A stretch of DNA of 38,635 bases from Acidobacteriota bacterium (GTDB taxonomy: Bacteria > Acidobacteriota > Vicinamibacteria > Vicinamibacterales > CAVVIG01): the NCBI GenBank assembly GCA_028876655.1, contig JAGWRA010000119.1:1-38635 (forward strand), read 5' to 3'. Shown here piece by piece: positions 7,884-16,264 of the stretch (the first letter of the stretch is position 1; every line of letters starts with the position of its first letter). Under the pieces are notes generated by a model. It saw nothing but the letters and a program-made list of their open reading frames with translations, was not told where the DNA came from and made no database searches. The position numbers were made by a program, and so were the translations under genes.

Positions 7884-8864
7884 ATGAACCTGCTCGAACA
7901 GCAAACGGCCAACCGGCGGCGGACCTGGCTGGTGATGCTCGTCTTCATCGCCTTCCTCGTCCTGCTCGGCGCCGGCTTCGATCGCTTCTACCTCGGCCTG
8001 CCCCTCGACGCCTTCCCCGTCGGCGCGCTGTTCGCCCTCGCGCTCGGCAGCGGCTCAGCCGCCTTCAGCTACTTCGGCGGCGACCAGGTCGTGCTGCTGT
8101 CGACCCACGCCGTCTCCCTCGAGGAGGCGCGCGCCGCGGCGCAGACCGACGCCGACCGCCTCAAGCTCCAGCAGCTCGACAACGTGGTCGACGAGATGGC
8201 GATTGCCGCCGGCCTGCCGCGGCCGAAGGTGTACATCGTCCCGGACCCGGACCCGAACGCATTCGCCACCGGCCGCGACCCGGCGCACGCGTCGCTGGCC
8301 GTCACGCGCGGCCTGCTCGACAAGCTGGATCGGGAGGAGCTGCAGGGGGTCGTGGCCCACGAGATGAGCCACGTCCGGAACTACGACATCCGGCTGATGA
8401 TGATCATCGCCGCGCTGGTCGGGGCCGTCATCCTGCTCTCCGACTTCGCGTCGCGCTGGCTGTGGTGGGGCGGCGGGCGGCGCCGCAATCGCGACGATGG
8501 GGGCGGCGGCGCGGCGGCGGCGATCCTGTTCGCCGTCTGGCTGATCGGCATCATCCTCGCGCCGATCATCGGCCAGCTGCTGGCCATGATGGTGTCACGG
8601 CAGCGCGAGTACCTCGCCGACGCGTCGGGCGCCGAGCTCACGCGGAACCCGCTCGCGCTCGCCCGCGCGCTGCAGGACATCGACAACGCCCCGGAGCCGA
8701 CGCGGATGATCAGCCGCGGCACCGCCCACCTGTGCATCGCCGACCCGCTGGGCCGCGCCATCGGCGACAAGGAGCACCGGGCCGCCGACCTCTTCGCGAC
8801 GCACCCGCCGATCGCCCAGCGCATCGCCCGCCTCAAGGAGATGGCGTTCCAGAAGGATCAGTGA
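7884..8864 (+). CDS. htpX: HtpX-like M48 family membrane zinc metalloprotease
   Basis: A 326-residue membrane protease. Two N-terminal membrane segments (about residues 14-55) precede the zinc site H159-E-M-S-H163, with the third ligand E242 in QREYLADASG. Two more hydrophobic stretches (about 173-190 and 210-235) lie between them, as in HtpX. It probably degrades damaged or misfolded membrane proteins. It is slightly longer than typical HtpX (about 290), mainly through a Gly/Arg/Asp-rich loop near residues 195-210 (GGGRRRNRDDGGGG). It lies directly after lemA. Its stop codon overlaps the end of the convergent rhomboid gene by 7 bp. Confidence 0.92.
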   Translation: MNLLEQQTANRRRTWLVMLVFIAFLVLLGAGFDRFYLGLPLDAFPVGALFALALGSGSAAFSYFGGDQVVLLSTHAVSLEEARAAAQTDADRLKLQQLDNVVDEMAIAAGLPRPKVYIVPDPDPNAFATGRDPAHASLAVTRGLLDKLDREELQGVVAHEMSHVRNYDIRLMMIIAALVGAVILLSDFASRWLWWGGGRRRNRDDGGGGAAAAILFAVWLIGIILAPIIGQLLAMMVSRQREYLADASGAELTRNPLALARALQDIDNAPEPTRMISRGTAHLCIADPLGRAIGDKEHRAADLFATHPPIAQRIARLKEMAFQKDQ

Positions 8865-9610
8865 ATCCTGCGGTCCCAGTCGTCCGTGCGCCCGCCCGGA
8901 TGGACGTCGAACTTCCGGCGCACGCGGCCGATCTTCCACTTCAGGTAGCGGTACTTGATCTCGGACAGCGGATGGAGGCCGCCGCCGCGGAGGAACGAGA
9001 GGTACAGGTACCCGACCGCGAGCCCGCCCAGGTGCGCGAAGTGCGCGACCCCCTGGCCCGCGCCCGAGAACGACGAGAAGAACTCGATCCCCCCGATGAT
9101 GAGGATGAAGTACTTCATCGGGATCGGGAACAGGAAGTACATGTAGACCGGCTGGTCGGGGAAGTACAGCGCGTAGGCGACCAGCAGGCCGTAGATCGCC
9201 CCGGACGCGCCGATCGTGTTGGTCAGCGGGCTGATCAGGTTGAGCGGCGGCAGCGCAAAGAGGATCGTCGCGGCGGCCGCGCCGATCCCGCAGATGAAGT
9301 AGTACTTCAGGAAGAACCGCGTCCCCCACATCCGCTCCAGCGTCACGCCGAACATCCACAGCACGAGCATGTTGAAGATGATGTGGAAGAAGCCGCCGTG
9401 GATGAAGAGGTAGGTGACCGGCTGCCAGAGGAAGTAACGGTCCAGGAACAGGGCCGGCACCAGGCCCAGGTACGGCTGCAGCACCGGGAACAGCACGTAC
9501 GTGAGGACGAACATCACGACGTTCGCCCAGATCAGCCACTTGACGCCGGGCGACATGGGGCCCGGGCCGAACGCGAAGGACGAGGAGGACGATGAATAGC
9601 TGCGGCGCAT
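8858..9610 (-). CDS. rhomboid family intramembrane serine protease
   Basis: About 250 residues. A short serine-rich N-terminal tail is followed by at least six membrane helices. Rhomboid signatures are all present: H71-x4-H76-x3-N80 in HGGFFHIIFN, the catalytic G-A-S136-G, and the partner histidine H193 in FAHLGG. Rhomboids cut transmembrane substrates within the bilayer; natural bacterial substrates are mostly unknown. I start at the ATG giving MRRSYSSSS. A GTG 60 bases upstream is possible, and neither has a good ribosome site. The C-terminal 50 residues form a basic cytoplasmic tail. It converges on the HtpX-like gene with a 7-bp overlap, making a three-gene neighbourhood of membrane proteolysis genes. 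Confidence 0.93.
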   Translation of the reverse strand: MRRSYSSSSSSFAFGPGPMSPGVKWLIWANVVMFVLTYVLFPVLQPYLGLVPALFLDRYFLWQPVTYLFIHGGFFHIIFNMLVLWMFGVTLERMWGTRFFLKYYFICGIGAAAATILFALPPLNLISPLTNTIGASGAIYGLLVAYALYFPDQPVYMYFLFPIPMKYFILIIGGIEFFSSFSGAGQGVAHFAHLGGLAVGYLYLSFLRGGGLHPLSEIKYRYLKWKIGRVRRKFDVHPGGRTDDWDRRIH

Positions 9611-9701
9611 GAGCGTGCCGGTGGATGTCGGGACCCGCGGCCGCGCGGTCCGGCCCCGATCGTACCACACCCCGGCCGGGCGGCATGGCCCGGCCGCCGG
9701 T

Positions 9702-10892
9702 TCAGGCCGGGACGGCTTCGCCGCCGGCCGGCGCCGGCGTCCCGCCGAAGCCGCGCGGCAGCGTGAGCGCCAGCAGCACGGCTGCCGGCAGCACGACGGT
9801 CACCATCGTCAGCGTGGGAGCGATCCCGATCCGGTCGGCCAGGAAGCCGACCAGCGGCACGAGCAACCCGCCCGTGCCCCAGGCGAAGCCCATCATCAGC
9901 GACGACACCGTCGCGGCGCGGACCGGCGCCAGCGACTGGCCGAAGGTGACCGTCACCGGCAGGGTCGACTGCAGCAGGAATCCCGCCAGCGCGAGCGCCA
10001 CGAAGAAGCTCCAGCCGGTCGCGCGCGGCAGCAGCAGGAGGAAGGGCAGCGCCATCACCAGCGTGCCGATGATGACGGGCTTCGGCCCGTGCCGGTCGGC
10101 GATCACGCCGCCGAAGAAGCCGCCGATTCCCGCCGAGGCCAGGAACAGCGCAATCGTCACCCCGGCCAGGCCGACCGATTCCCCGCGCGCGGTGAGCAGC
10201 ACCGGGAGGAAGGTCAGGAAGCTGAGCCAGACCAGCGTCCGCAGCGCGATGATCACGTAGAGCCGGCCGAGCGGGCTCGCGTACGGCCGCAGGACGGCCA
10301 GCCCGCTGCCGCCGGAGCGCTCGTGGCCCGGATCGATGCGGGGAACGCGCGGGATGAGCAGCGCCGCGAGGCAGAGGGACGGCACCGCCAGGATCGGCGT
10401 CCAGGCCAGCCCGAGCCGGCCGATGAGCGGAGCGGCCAGCAGCGGCCCGAACGCGATGCCCGTGGAACCGGCCGAGATGTGCAGCGCCATGCCGAGGCCC
10501 CGGCGCTCGCCGCTCAGCCGGTGGACCATGGCGGCCGTGGGCGGGTGGAACGCCGCACCGCCGAGCCCGCCGACGACCAGGATGCCCGCCAGCATCAGCG
10601 TCGACGTCGACAGGCCGATCAGGCTCAGGACGACGATCGCGACCAGCGGCCCGCCGACGACGAGGACACGCGGCTTCCAGTGATCCGCCAGGTGCCCGAA
10701 GCCGAGCTGGGACATCGACGCCGCGATCTGGTAGCACATCGTCAGCGTCCCGGCGATCGCGAGCGAGAAGTGCAGGCGCGGGATGAGCAGCGGCAGCAGC
10801 GGCGCGTAGATATTGCCGTAGCTGTCGACGAGGAAGTGCAGGCCGGCCAGGACGAAGATCGTCCGGTTCAGCCGGGCGAGCGCGTTCGTCAT
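9702..10892 (-). CDS. MFS transporter, fosmidomycin-resistance (Fsr)-like
   Basis: A 396-residue protein with about 12 hydrophobic segments in two halves, each opening with an MFS-type loop: GFGHLADHWKPR near residue 70 and GGVIADRHGPKP near residue 255. HFLVDSYGNIYAPLLP at the N-terminus and AFHPPTAAMVHRL in the first half are typical of the Fsr/YfnC-like branch of the major facilitator superfamily, which exports fosmidomycin and probably other small molecules. The true substrate here is unknown. Its ATG overlaps the murJ stop codon by 4 bp (ATGA), so it is translationally coupled to the lipid II flippase gene. This pairing is unusual but does not prove a cell-wall role. Confidence 0.87.
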   Translation of the reverse strand: MTNALARLNRTIFVLAGLHFLVDSYGNIYAPLLPLLIPRLHFSLAIAGTLTMCYQIAASMSQLGFGHLADHWKPRVLVVGGPLVAIVVLSLIGLSTSTLMLAGILVVGGLGGAAFHPPTAAMVHRLSGERRGLGMALHISAGSTGIAFGPLLAAPLIGRLGLAWTPILAVPSLCLAALLIPRVPRIDPGHERSGGSGLAVLRPYASPLGRLYVIIALRTLVWLSFLTFLPVLLTARGESVGLAGVTIALFLASAGIGGFFGGVIADRHGPKPVIIGTLVMALPFLLLLPRATGWSFFVALALAGFLLQSTLPVTVTFGQSLAPVRAATVSSLMMGFAWGTGGLLVPLVGFLADRIGIAPTLTMVTVVLPAAVLLALTLPRGFGGTPAPAGGEAVPA

Positions 10893-12592
10893 CCGGCGTT
10901 CGCTCCCGTCCGGCCGAGGCGCGCCCGCACGAGCGCCATGGCCTGGTCGAACTCGTGGATCCGCAGGGTCCTCACCGCCGCGATCAGCACGACGAGCCCG
11001 ACGCCGATCGACCCGCCGACCTGCAGGAGGCGCGCGCCGAAATGCGTGACGGCGGTCGTCGAGGCCAGCCAGCGGCTCGTGGCCAGCGCCGCGGCGCCCA
11101 TGAGGGCCGAGGCGAACACGATCCGGACGAGCGTGCCGGCCAGCCGGCGACCCTCGAGTCCGTCGAGCTGCCGGGACAGGATCCAGACCAGCGTGCTGGC
11201 GTTGGCGAGCGCGGCCAGCGACGGGCCGAGGGCCAGGCCGCGATAGCCGAGCCACGGCAGCAGCGCCACGCACAGCGTCAGGTTCAGCGCGATCGCGCCG
11301 ATGCTGACGGCCACCGGGATCCGGCTGCGGTGCAGCGCGTAGAAGGTCGGCGAGACGATGCGGACGGTGGAATAGCCGACCAGGCCGATCGCGTAGAACC
11401 GCAGGGCGGCCGCGGTGGCAGCCGTGTCGGCCGCCGTGAAGTGTCCGCGCTGGAAGATCAGCGCGACGATCGGCGTCGCCAGCACGATCAGGCCGAACGT
11501 GGCCGGAATGTTCAGCATGAACATCAGGCCCAGCCCGTCGGCCACCGTCCGGCGCACCCCCGGCAGGTGATCGTGCGCCGCGTGCCGAGACACGGCCGGC
11601 AGCACGGCCGTGGCGATCGAGACGCCGAACAGCCCGATCGGCAGGTGCGCCAGCCGGAAGCTGTAGTAGAGCCACGAGACGGCGCCGGTCCCCTGGGTCG
11701 TCGCCAGCAGCGTCGTCACGAAGAGGTTCACCTGCAGCGCCGCGAGGCCGATCGTGCCCGGCCCCATGAGGATCAGCACCTGGCGCAGGCCGGGATCGCG
11801 CACCTCCAGCCGCGGGCGGTAGCGGTAGCCCTCGCGACGCAGCGCCGGCCATTGCAGCGCCATCTGGCCCAGGCCGCCGACCAGCGCGCCGATGGCCACG
11901 GCCATGACGCGCGGCTCGCCAAGCGACGGCATCAGCGGCACGAGGCCGATCGCGCACGCGATCAGGGCGACGTTGTACATCGCCGGCGAGAGCGCCGGGA
12001 TGAAGTAGTGATGCAGCGAGTTGAGCATCCCCATCATCGCCGCCGCGAGGGCCACGAAGACGAGGAACGGCAGCGTGACGCGCGCCAGCTTCGTCGTCAG
12101 CGCGATCTTGCCGGGCACGCTCGCGAAGTCGCCCGCCAGCGCCAGCACGATCGGGTGCGCGAAGACGATCCCGAGCACGACGAGCGTGCCGGTGGCCAGG
12201 ATGAGGCCGTTGACGACGTTGTTGCCGAGCCGCCAGGCGTCTTCGCGGCCGCGTCGCGTGAGGTAGCTCGTGAAGGTCGGGACGAACGCGGCGCTCATCG
12301 CGCCCTCCGCGAACAGATCGCGGACGAGGTTCGGGATGCGGAGCGCGACGAACAGCGCGTCCATCTCGTTGCCCGCGCCGAAGAGCGCGGCCAGCACCTG
12401 GTCGCGCACCAGGCCGAGCAGGCGGCTCGTCAGCGTGGCGAGGCCCGTCACGCCCGCCGAGCGCGCCAGGCGCGGACCGGGCGGGATGGCGGGGGACGGC
12501 GTGTCGGGCATCGGATGGCCGGTCGGAGGAGGGCCGTCGGACGCCGGCCCGGCCGCACATGGCGCAGGCGGGCGGGGATCGGCTGGATCCAT
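10889..12592 (-). CDS. murJ: lipid II flippase MurJ (MviN family)
   Basis: A 567-residue multi-helix membrane protein of the MurJ/MviN branch of the MOP superfamily, which moves lipid-linked peptidoglycan precursors across the inner membrane. Family hallmarks are TLTSRLLGLVRDQVLAALFG, MDALFVALRIPNLVRDLFAEGAM, AFVPTF and the LPA-x(4)-H region; about 14 hydrophobic segments are visible. The first 30 or so residues are proline-rich and not family-like, so the true start may be the ATG at 12511 (MPDTPSP); neither site has a good ribosome signal. A rho-independent terminator for the upstream gene ends only 31 bp before this start, leaving little room for a promoter. It is followed by the coupled MFS gene. 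Confidence 0.95.
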   Translation of the reverse strand: MDPADPRPPAPCAAGPASDGPPPTGHPMPDTPSPAIPPGPRLARSAGVTGLATLTSRLLGLVRDQVLAALFGAGNEMDALFVALRIPNLVRDLFAEGAMSAAFVPTFTSYLTRRGREDAWRLGNNVVNGLILATGTLVVLGIVFAHPIVLALAGDFASVPGKIALTTKLARVTLPFLVFVALAAAMMGMLNSLHHYFIPALSPAMYNVALIACAIGLVPLMPSLGEPRVMAVAIGALVGGLGQMALQWPALRREGYRYRPRLEVRDPGLRQVLILMGPGTIGLAALQVNLFVTTLLATTQGTGAVSWLYYSFRLAHLPIGLFGVSIATAVLPAVSRHAAHDHLPGVRRTVADGLGLMFMLNIPATFGLIVLATPIVALIFQRGHFTAADTAATAAALRFYAIGLVGYSTVRIVSPTFYALHRSRIPVAVSIGAIALNLTLCVALLPWLGYRGLALGPSLAALANASTLVWILSRQLDGLEGRRLAGTLVRIVFASALMGAAALATSRWLASTTAVTHFGARLLQVGGSIGVGLVVLIAAVRTLRIHEFDQAMALVRARLGRTGANAG

Positions 12593-12622
12593 GCTCAGCT
12601 GCGCCAGCGTAGCACAGCGGCC

Positions 12623-12652
12623 AAAAAAATGGCCCTCGCGTGGGCGAGGGCC
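12623..12652 (-). terminator. rho-independent terminator after the GatB/YqeY gene
   Basis: On the minus strand GGCCCTCGC, a 4-nt loop and GCGAGGGCC form a perfect 9-bp stem, followed by A then seven T. It lies 88 bp beyond the GatB/YqeY stop codon and only 31 bp before the murJ start on the same strand, so it could also act as an attenuator for murJ. Confidence 0.88.
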
Positions 12653-12739
12653 AGAGGAGGATGGATGAGAGGCCTCAGCTGCCGTCTCACAGGATTAGAC
12701 GCGCGAGGCCGCTCGAAAGTTTAGTCGGACGCCGGCGCC

Positions 12740-13195
12740 TCATTTCCCGCTCGACAGTTGCCGGCGGACCGCCTCGTTCACGGCCTTGCCGTCGGCGGAT
12801 TTCCCCGCCAGCCGTGCCAGCGCGGCCTTCATGACCTTGCCGATGTCCTTCGGCCCGCTCGCACCGGTCTCCCGGATCGCGGCGGCCACCGCCCCGTCGA
12901 TCTCCTCCGCGCCCGCCGCCGGCGGCAGGTACCGCTCCAGCACCTCGATCTCGCGCGCTTCCTTGTCGGCCAGATCGTGCCGCCCGGCGCCGCGGAACTG
13001 CTCGATCGAATCCCGGCGCTGCTTCACCAGGCTGGCGACGACCTGCAGCGCTTCCGCCTCGTCGAGCGTCCGCCCCTTCTCGACGGCCCGGTTGACGAGC
13101 GCCGTCTTCAGCATCCGCAACGGCGCCAGCAGCGCCTGATCCTGCGCCTTCATCGCCGCCGTCAGGGCGCGGTTCACCTCATCGGCCAATCCCAT
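12740..13195 (-). CDS. GatB/YqeY domain-containing protein
   Basis: A 151-residue protein matching the YqeY family, which resembles the tRNA-binding tail of the amidotransferase subunit GatB. Visible family features are the N-terminal helix with AMKAQDQALLAPLRMLKTA, the central EIEVLERYLPP and the C-terminal DIGKVMKAALARLAGKSADG with a short VNEAVRRQL. Length is standard (about 150). The function is not established; a tRNA-linked role is inferred from the domain. It lies 118 bp downstream of the STN-domain gene on the same strand, separated by a nested inverted repeat (13214-13247), and is followed by a strong terminator. Confidence 0.92.
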   Translation of the reverse strand: MGLADEVNRALTAAMKAQDQALLAPLRMLKTALVNRAVEKGRTLDEAEALQVVASLVKQRRDSIEQFRGAGRHDLADKEAREIEVLERYLPPAAGAEEIDGAVAAAIRETGASGPKDIGKVMKAALARLAGKSADGKAVNEAVRRQLSSGK

Positions 13196-13213
13196 GCGGG
13201 TTCTCCACGACGG

Positions 13214-13247
13214 GGCGCAGCGGCGGGTCCCGACCCGTGACTGCGCC
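13214..13247. repeat. nested inverted repeat between STN and YqeY genes
   Basis: Outer arms GGCGCAG (13214-13220) and CTGCGCC (13241-13247) enclose an inner pair CGGGT/ACCCG. No T-tract is present on either strand, so it is not a classical terminator. It may mark mRNA processing between the two minus-strand genes. Confidence 0.35.
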
Positions 13248-13313
13248 GCGCGACTGAATCCAGAAACGGCGGTTCGGACGAGAAGATCGGGTCAGCTGGC
13301 GGTGGCACCGGGC

Positions 13314-13961
13314 CTACTGGCCGATGCCGCCGCCCGGCTTCTTCTCGGTCTTGGGTGGCTGGACAATGACGCCAGGCATGGGGGTGACGATGGGAGCCGT
13401 GATGGTCGGGTTCCCCACCGATCCGCCCCCCTCCTCGTTGTTCGAGTCGCCGGACTGATCGCCCTCCTCCGAGGGATTCTGACCGTTCGGCGTCGGCATG
13501 CGCGGCCGGAAGAACCGGATCGGTCCGCGCTCGGGCATCCCTTCCATGCCGGGCGGATAGGCGATCGACGGCCGATCCTCGGCCGCCGGCCGGGCCGGCA
13601 CGACGGGAGCGGTGCTGCTCGCCAGGATGTACACGCGATCGAAGACCGAGGCGCCCGCCAAGTACGAGGCACGCGGCGCGGCCATGTAGCCGGCCGCCGA
13701 GCGCAGCACCAGATCCAGCGCCTGCCGTTCGGGCACGTTCTGCAGCTGGAGCGTCAGCGGCGCACTCACCACCTTGTCGGCGTTGATCACCTTCGTGTGG
13801 CCGACCTTCTCCCACGCCTCCATGATCTGGCGCGGAGTCGCGCCCTTCGCGTCCAGCGTCGCCAGCCCGTCGTGCAGCGTCAGCGACACCGTCTGCGCAC
13901 CGGCGCGCGGAGCGGCCAGCGCGAGTGCGACGCCGAGCAGAAAGGCGGCCGGTTTCTTCAT
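13314..13961 (-). CDS. exported STN (secretin/TonB short N-terminal)-like domain protein
   Basis: A 215-residue protein with a clear signal peptide (residues 1-22, KKPAAFLLGVALALAAPRAGA). Residues about 23-110 look like an STN fold: a short beta strand SLTLHDG, a helix 'TPRQIMEAWEKVGH', then 'VSAPLTLQLQNVPERQALDLVLRSAAGY', the pattern by which secretins and TonB-dependent receptors begin. Nothing like a secretin barrel or TonB receptor follows. Instead there is a Pro/Gly/Glu/Asn-rich, probably disordered tail with PPGMEGMPERGP and an acidic run near residue 170. The neighbouring genes do not explain it. Similar solitary STN proteins may assist assembly of an outer-membrane complex; the role here is unknown. 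A TATACT lies upstream (13987-13992, minus) without a clear -35. Confidence 0.8.
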   Translation of the reverse strand: MKKPAAFLLGVALALAAPRAGAQTVSLTLHDGLATLDAKGATPRQIMEAWEKVGHTKVINADKVVSAPLTLQLQNVPERQALDLVLRSAAGYMAAPRASYLAGASVFDRVYILASSTAPVVPARPAAEDRPSIAYPPGMEGMPERGPIRFFRPRMPTPNGQNPSEEGDQSGDSNNEEGGGSVGNPTITAPIVTPMPGVIVQPPKTEKKPGGGIGQ

Positions 13962-14094
13962 GGCGTGGTGGAATCCCTTCCCCTCCAGTATACGCCCCTC
14001 CTTCAGGCAGCGTCCCGGCCGGCCGATCGCGACGCGTGTTGCCCGCGCCCACCGCAGCCTCTGTAACGTGCAGAAAACAGGAGGGATGTCTGGA

Positions 14095-14961
14095 TCACCG
14101 CCGCCCTTCCGTGCGCAGGGCGGCGATCTGTTCGGACACGAGGCCGAACAGGAAGATGACGACCGACAGCAGGATGAGCAGCACCGACGTGTTGGTCAGG
14201 TGCGACTGTGTCAGGACCGTCCAGAGGCCGTACGAGGCGCCACCGGCGAACATCAGCAGGCTGATCGGCACGAAGATCCGGAGCGGGCTGTAAATCGTGA
14301 CGATCTTCAGGAGGATGAGGAAGAACTTGAAGCCGTCCGGGCCGAGCCGGATCTTCGACCGGCCCGTGCGCGCCTCGGCCTCGATCGCCTCGAAGCCGAC
14401 GCTGTAGCCCGCCTTGATGAAGCTCAACGTCGTCGTGGTCGGCGTGGAGAAGCCGTTCGGCAGCAGGTGCAGGCACTCGAGCAGGCCGTCGCGGCGCGCG
14501 CCCCGGAAGCCCGAGGTGAGATCGGGAATGGGCCGGCCGGTGAGGTATCCGGCGAGCCGGTTCAGGAGGGCGTTGCCCAGCCGACGCGCCGGCGACGCCT
14601 GCGTGCCGGCCGTGCGCGCCCCGATCACCAGGTCGAAGTCGCCCAGGCGCGCGGCGATCCGCGTCGCGTCGGCCGGCCGGTGCTGGCCGTCGGCGTCGAC
14701 GATGAGGACGTAATCGCCCGACGCGCGCCGGATGCCGCTCTTCACGGCCGCGCCGTTGCCCATCCGGTAGGGATGCGTGATGACCTGCGCGCCGGCCGCG
14801 CGCGCCGCCTCGCCCGTCCCGTCGGTCGAGCCGTCGTCCACGACCAGGATCTCGCGCCAGCGAGCGGCCGCCCGCAGTCCGGCGACGACGCGGCCGACGG
14901 CCTCCGCCTCGTTGTGCGCGGGAACGACGATCGAAATCGCGCCGGGTTCGGCCATAGGCAT
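14095..14961 (-). CDS. family 2 glycosyltransferase (DPM1/GtrB-like) with two C-terminal membrane helices
   Basis: A 288-residue GT-A-fold enzyme. Motifs: SIVVPAHNEAEAVGRVV (residues 10-26), VVDDGSTDGTG (40-50), the metal-binding D89-A-D91 with GQHRP, and DLTSGFRGARRDGLL near residue 145, typical of polyprenyl-phosphate sugar synthases. Two hydrophobic helices (about 225-245 and 255-280) at the C-terminus anchor it in the membrane, as in GtrB-type proteins. It most likely transfers a sugar from an NDP-sugar to undecaprenyl phosphate or a similar lipid; the sugar cannot be read from sequence. It lies 39 bp after ychF on the same strand. Two ATGs, at 14961 and 14955, are possible and neither has a ribosome site. 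Confidence 0.9.
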   Translation of the reverse strand: MPMAEPGAISIVVPAHNEAEAVGRVVAGLRAAARWREILVVDDGSTDGTGEAARAAGAQVITHPYRMGNGAAVKSGIRRASGDYVLIVDADGQHRPADATRIAARLGDFDLVIGARTAGTQASPARRLGNALLNRLAGYLTGRPIPDLTSGFRGARRDGLLECLHLLPNGFSTPTTTTLSFIKAGYSVGFEAIEAEARTGRSKIRLGPDGFKFFLILLKIVTIYSPLRIFVPISLLMFAGGASYGLWTVLTQSHLTNTSVLLILLSVVIFLFGLVSEQIAALRTEGRR

Positions 14962-15000
14962 TTGCGAACGGAGCGGAGCGAGTCGCGACGGGCGAGCGGA

Positions 15001-16110
15001 CTATGTCGCGAAGCGGAAGTTGACGACGTCGCCGTCCTGGACGACGTACTCCTTGCCTTCGAGCCGGACCTCGCCGTGATCGCGGCACGCCGCCATCGAC
15101 CCGCGCGAGACGAGCGCGTCGTAGCTGACGACCTCGGCACGGATGAAGCCGCGCGCGATGTCGCTGTGGATCTCGCCGGCCGCCAGTTGCGCCGTCGTCC
15201 CCTGGGGGATCGACCAGGCCCGGCACTCGTCCTCGCCGACGGTGAAGAACGAGATGTAGCCGAGCAGCTCGTAGCTGGCGCGGATCACCCGGTCGAGTCC
15301 CGACTCCGTCAGGCCGAGATCGGCGAGGAACGCCGCGGCGTCGGCCGGATCGAGCTGCGCGATCTCGAGCTCGATCTTCGCGCAGACCGCCACCGCCGCC
15401 GTGGCGGCCTGGGAGAGGAACGACGACAGGCCGGCGCGTTCGATCGCGGCGGCGAGCCCCTCGGTCCCGCCCGATGCCGCCGTCAGATCGGCTTCGTCGA
15501 GGTTCAGCACGACGAGCAGCGGCTTGGCCGACAGCAGCTGGAAGCCGCGCAGCCGCTTCAGGTCGTCGCCCGCCAGGTTCAGCGCGCGCAGCGGCCGCCC
15601 GTCCTCGAGCGCCCCGCGGCAGAGGACGAGGACGTCACGCTCGCGCTCGAGCTCGGCCGACCGGCTCTTCTTCAGATCGCGTTCGAGGCGTTCCAGGCGG
15701 CGCTCGACGACACCGAGATCCGCCAGGATCAGTTCGTCCTCCATGGCCTGCGCGTCGCGCCCGGGATCGATGGCACCCGACGGATGCGGCACCGACGGAT
15801 CGCGGAAGGCGCGGACGACGTGGACGAGCGCATCGGCGTTCTTGTAGGCCGCGACGTCGACCAGGGCGCGTGCGCCGCCACCCTGCGCGGGTGCGGCGAT
15901 GTCGCCGAACTCAACGGTGGCCGGCACGCGCTTGCGCGGGTTGTACATCACCGTCAGGCGATCCAGCCGCACGTCGGGCACCTTCGAGATCCCGATCGAG
16001 GCCTCGCCGCGGCCGTGGGCCGCGCGTGGCGCGTCGTGGCCGCTCGTCATCAACTGGAACAGGGTGGTCTTGCCCGTCGATCCGAATCCGATCAAGGCCG
16101 CACGTAACAT
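15001..16110 (-). CDS. ychF: YchF/Obg-like ATPase
   Basis: A 369-residue P-loop protein of the Obg/HflX superfamily, YchF branch. The P-loop reads G8-FGST-G13-K14-T15-T, which differs from the common YchF loop GLPNVGKST. The base-specificity motif is N203-L-D-E206, the NxxE form that makes YchF bind ATP rather than GTP. A helical coiled region (about residues 115-160) and a C-terminal TGS domain (about 285-368, with AWSIPQGTTAQLAAGEIHSD and DGDVVNFRF) complete the family layout. YchF proteins associate with ribosomes and affect stress responses. The gene is divergent from the dcw operon: its ATG is about 200 bp from the mraZ promoter, with the promoter region between. Confidence 0.93.
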   Translation of the reverse strand: MLRAALIGFGSTGKTTLFQLMTSGHDAPRAAHGRGEASIGISKVPDVRLDRLTVMYNPRKRVPATVEFGDIAAPAQGGGARALVDVAAYKNADALVHVVRAFRDPSVPHPSGAIDPGRDAQAMEDELILADLGVVERRLERLERDLKKSRSAELERERDVLVLCRGALEDGRPLRALNLAGDDLKRLRGFQLLSAKPLLVVLNLDEADLTAASGGTEGLAAAIERAGLSSFLSQAATAAVAVCAKIELEIAQLDPADAAAFLADLGLTESGLDRVIRASYELLGYISFFTVGEDECRAWSIPQGTTAQLAAGEIHSDIARGFIRAEVVSYDALVSRGSMAACRDHGEVRLEGKEYVVQDGDVVNFRFAT

Positions 16111-16264
16111 CGAGGCTCCGGTGCCGGCGCCGCCCGGCGGCAGGTCTCCCGCCGGCGCAATCGCGTCGAGGCTAAACCCCGAATCGTAGCACGACCCGCT
16201 CAGCGGAGGCCTGGTTCCGGCCTGATGGGGGCGAAAGTCTGGTCAGGCATCAGGCGGAGAAAGG

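Noticed and set aside
14956-15000. Third copy of the dispersed palindrome (GGAGCGAG..GCGACGG stretch)
   Set aside because: Only short GC-rich words are shared and the hairpin is absent.
13774-16107. A 777-codon plus-strand frame opposite the glycosyltransferase and ychF
   Set aside because: No motifs, biased composition, and opposed by two clear genes.
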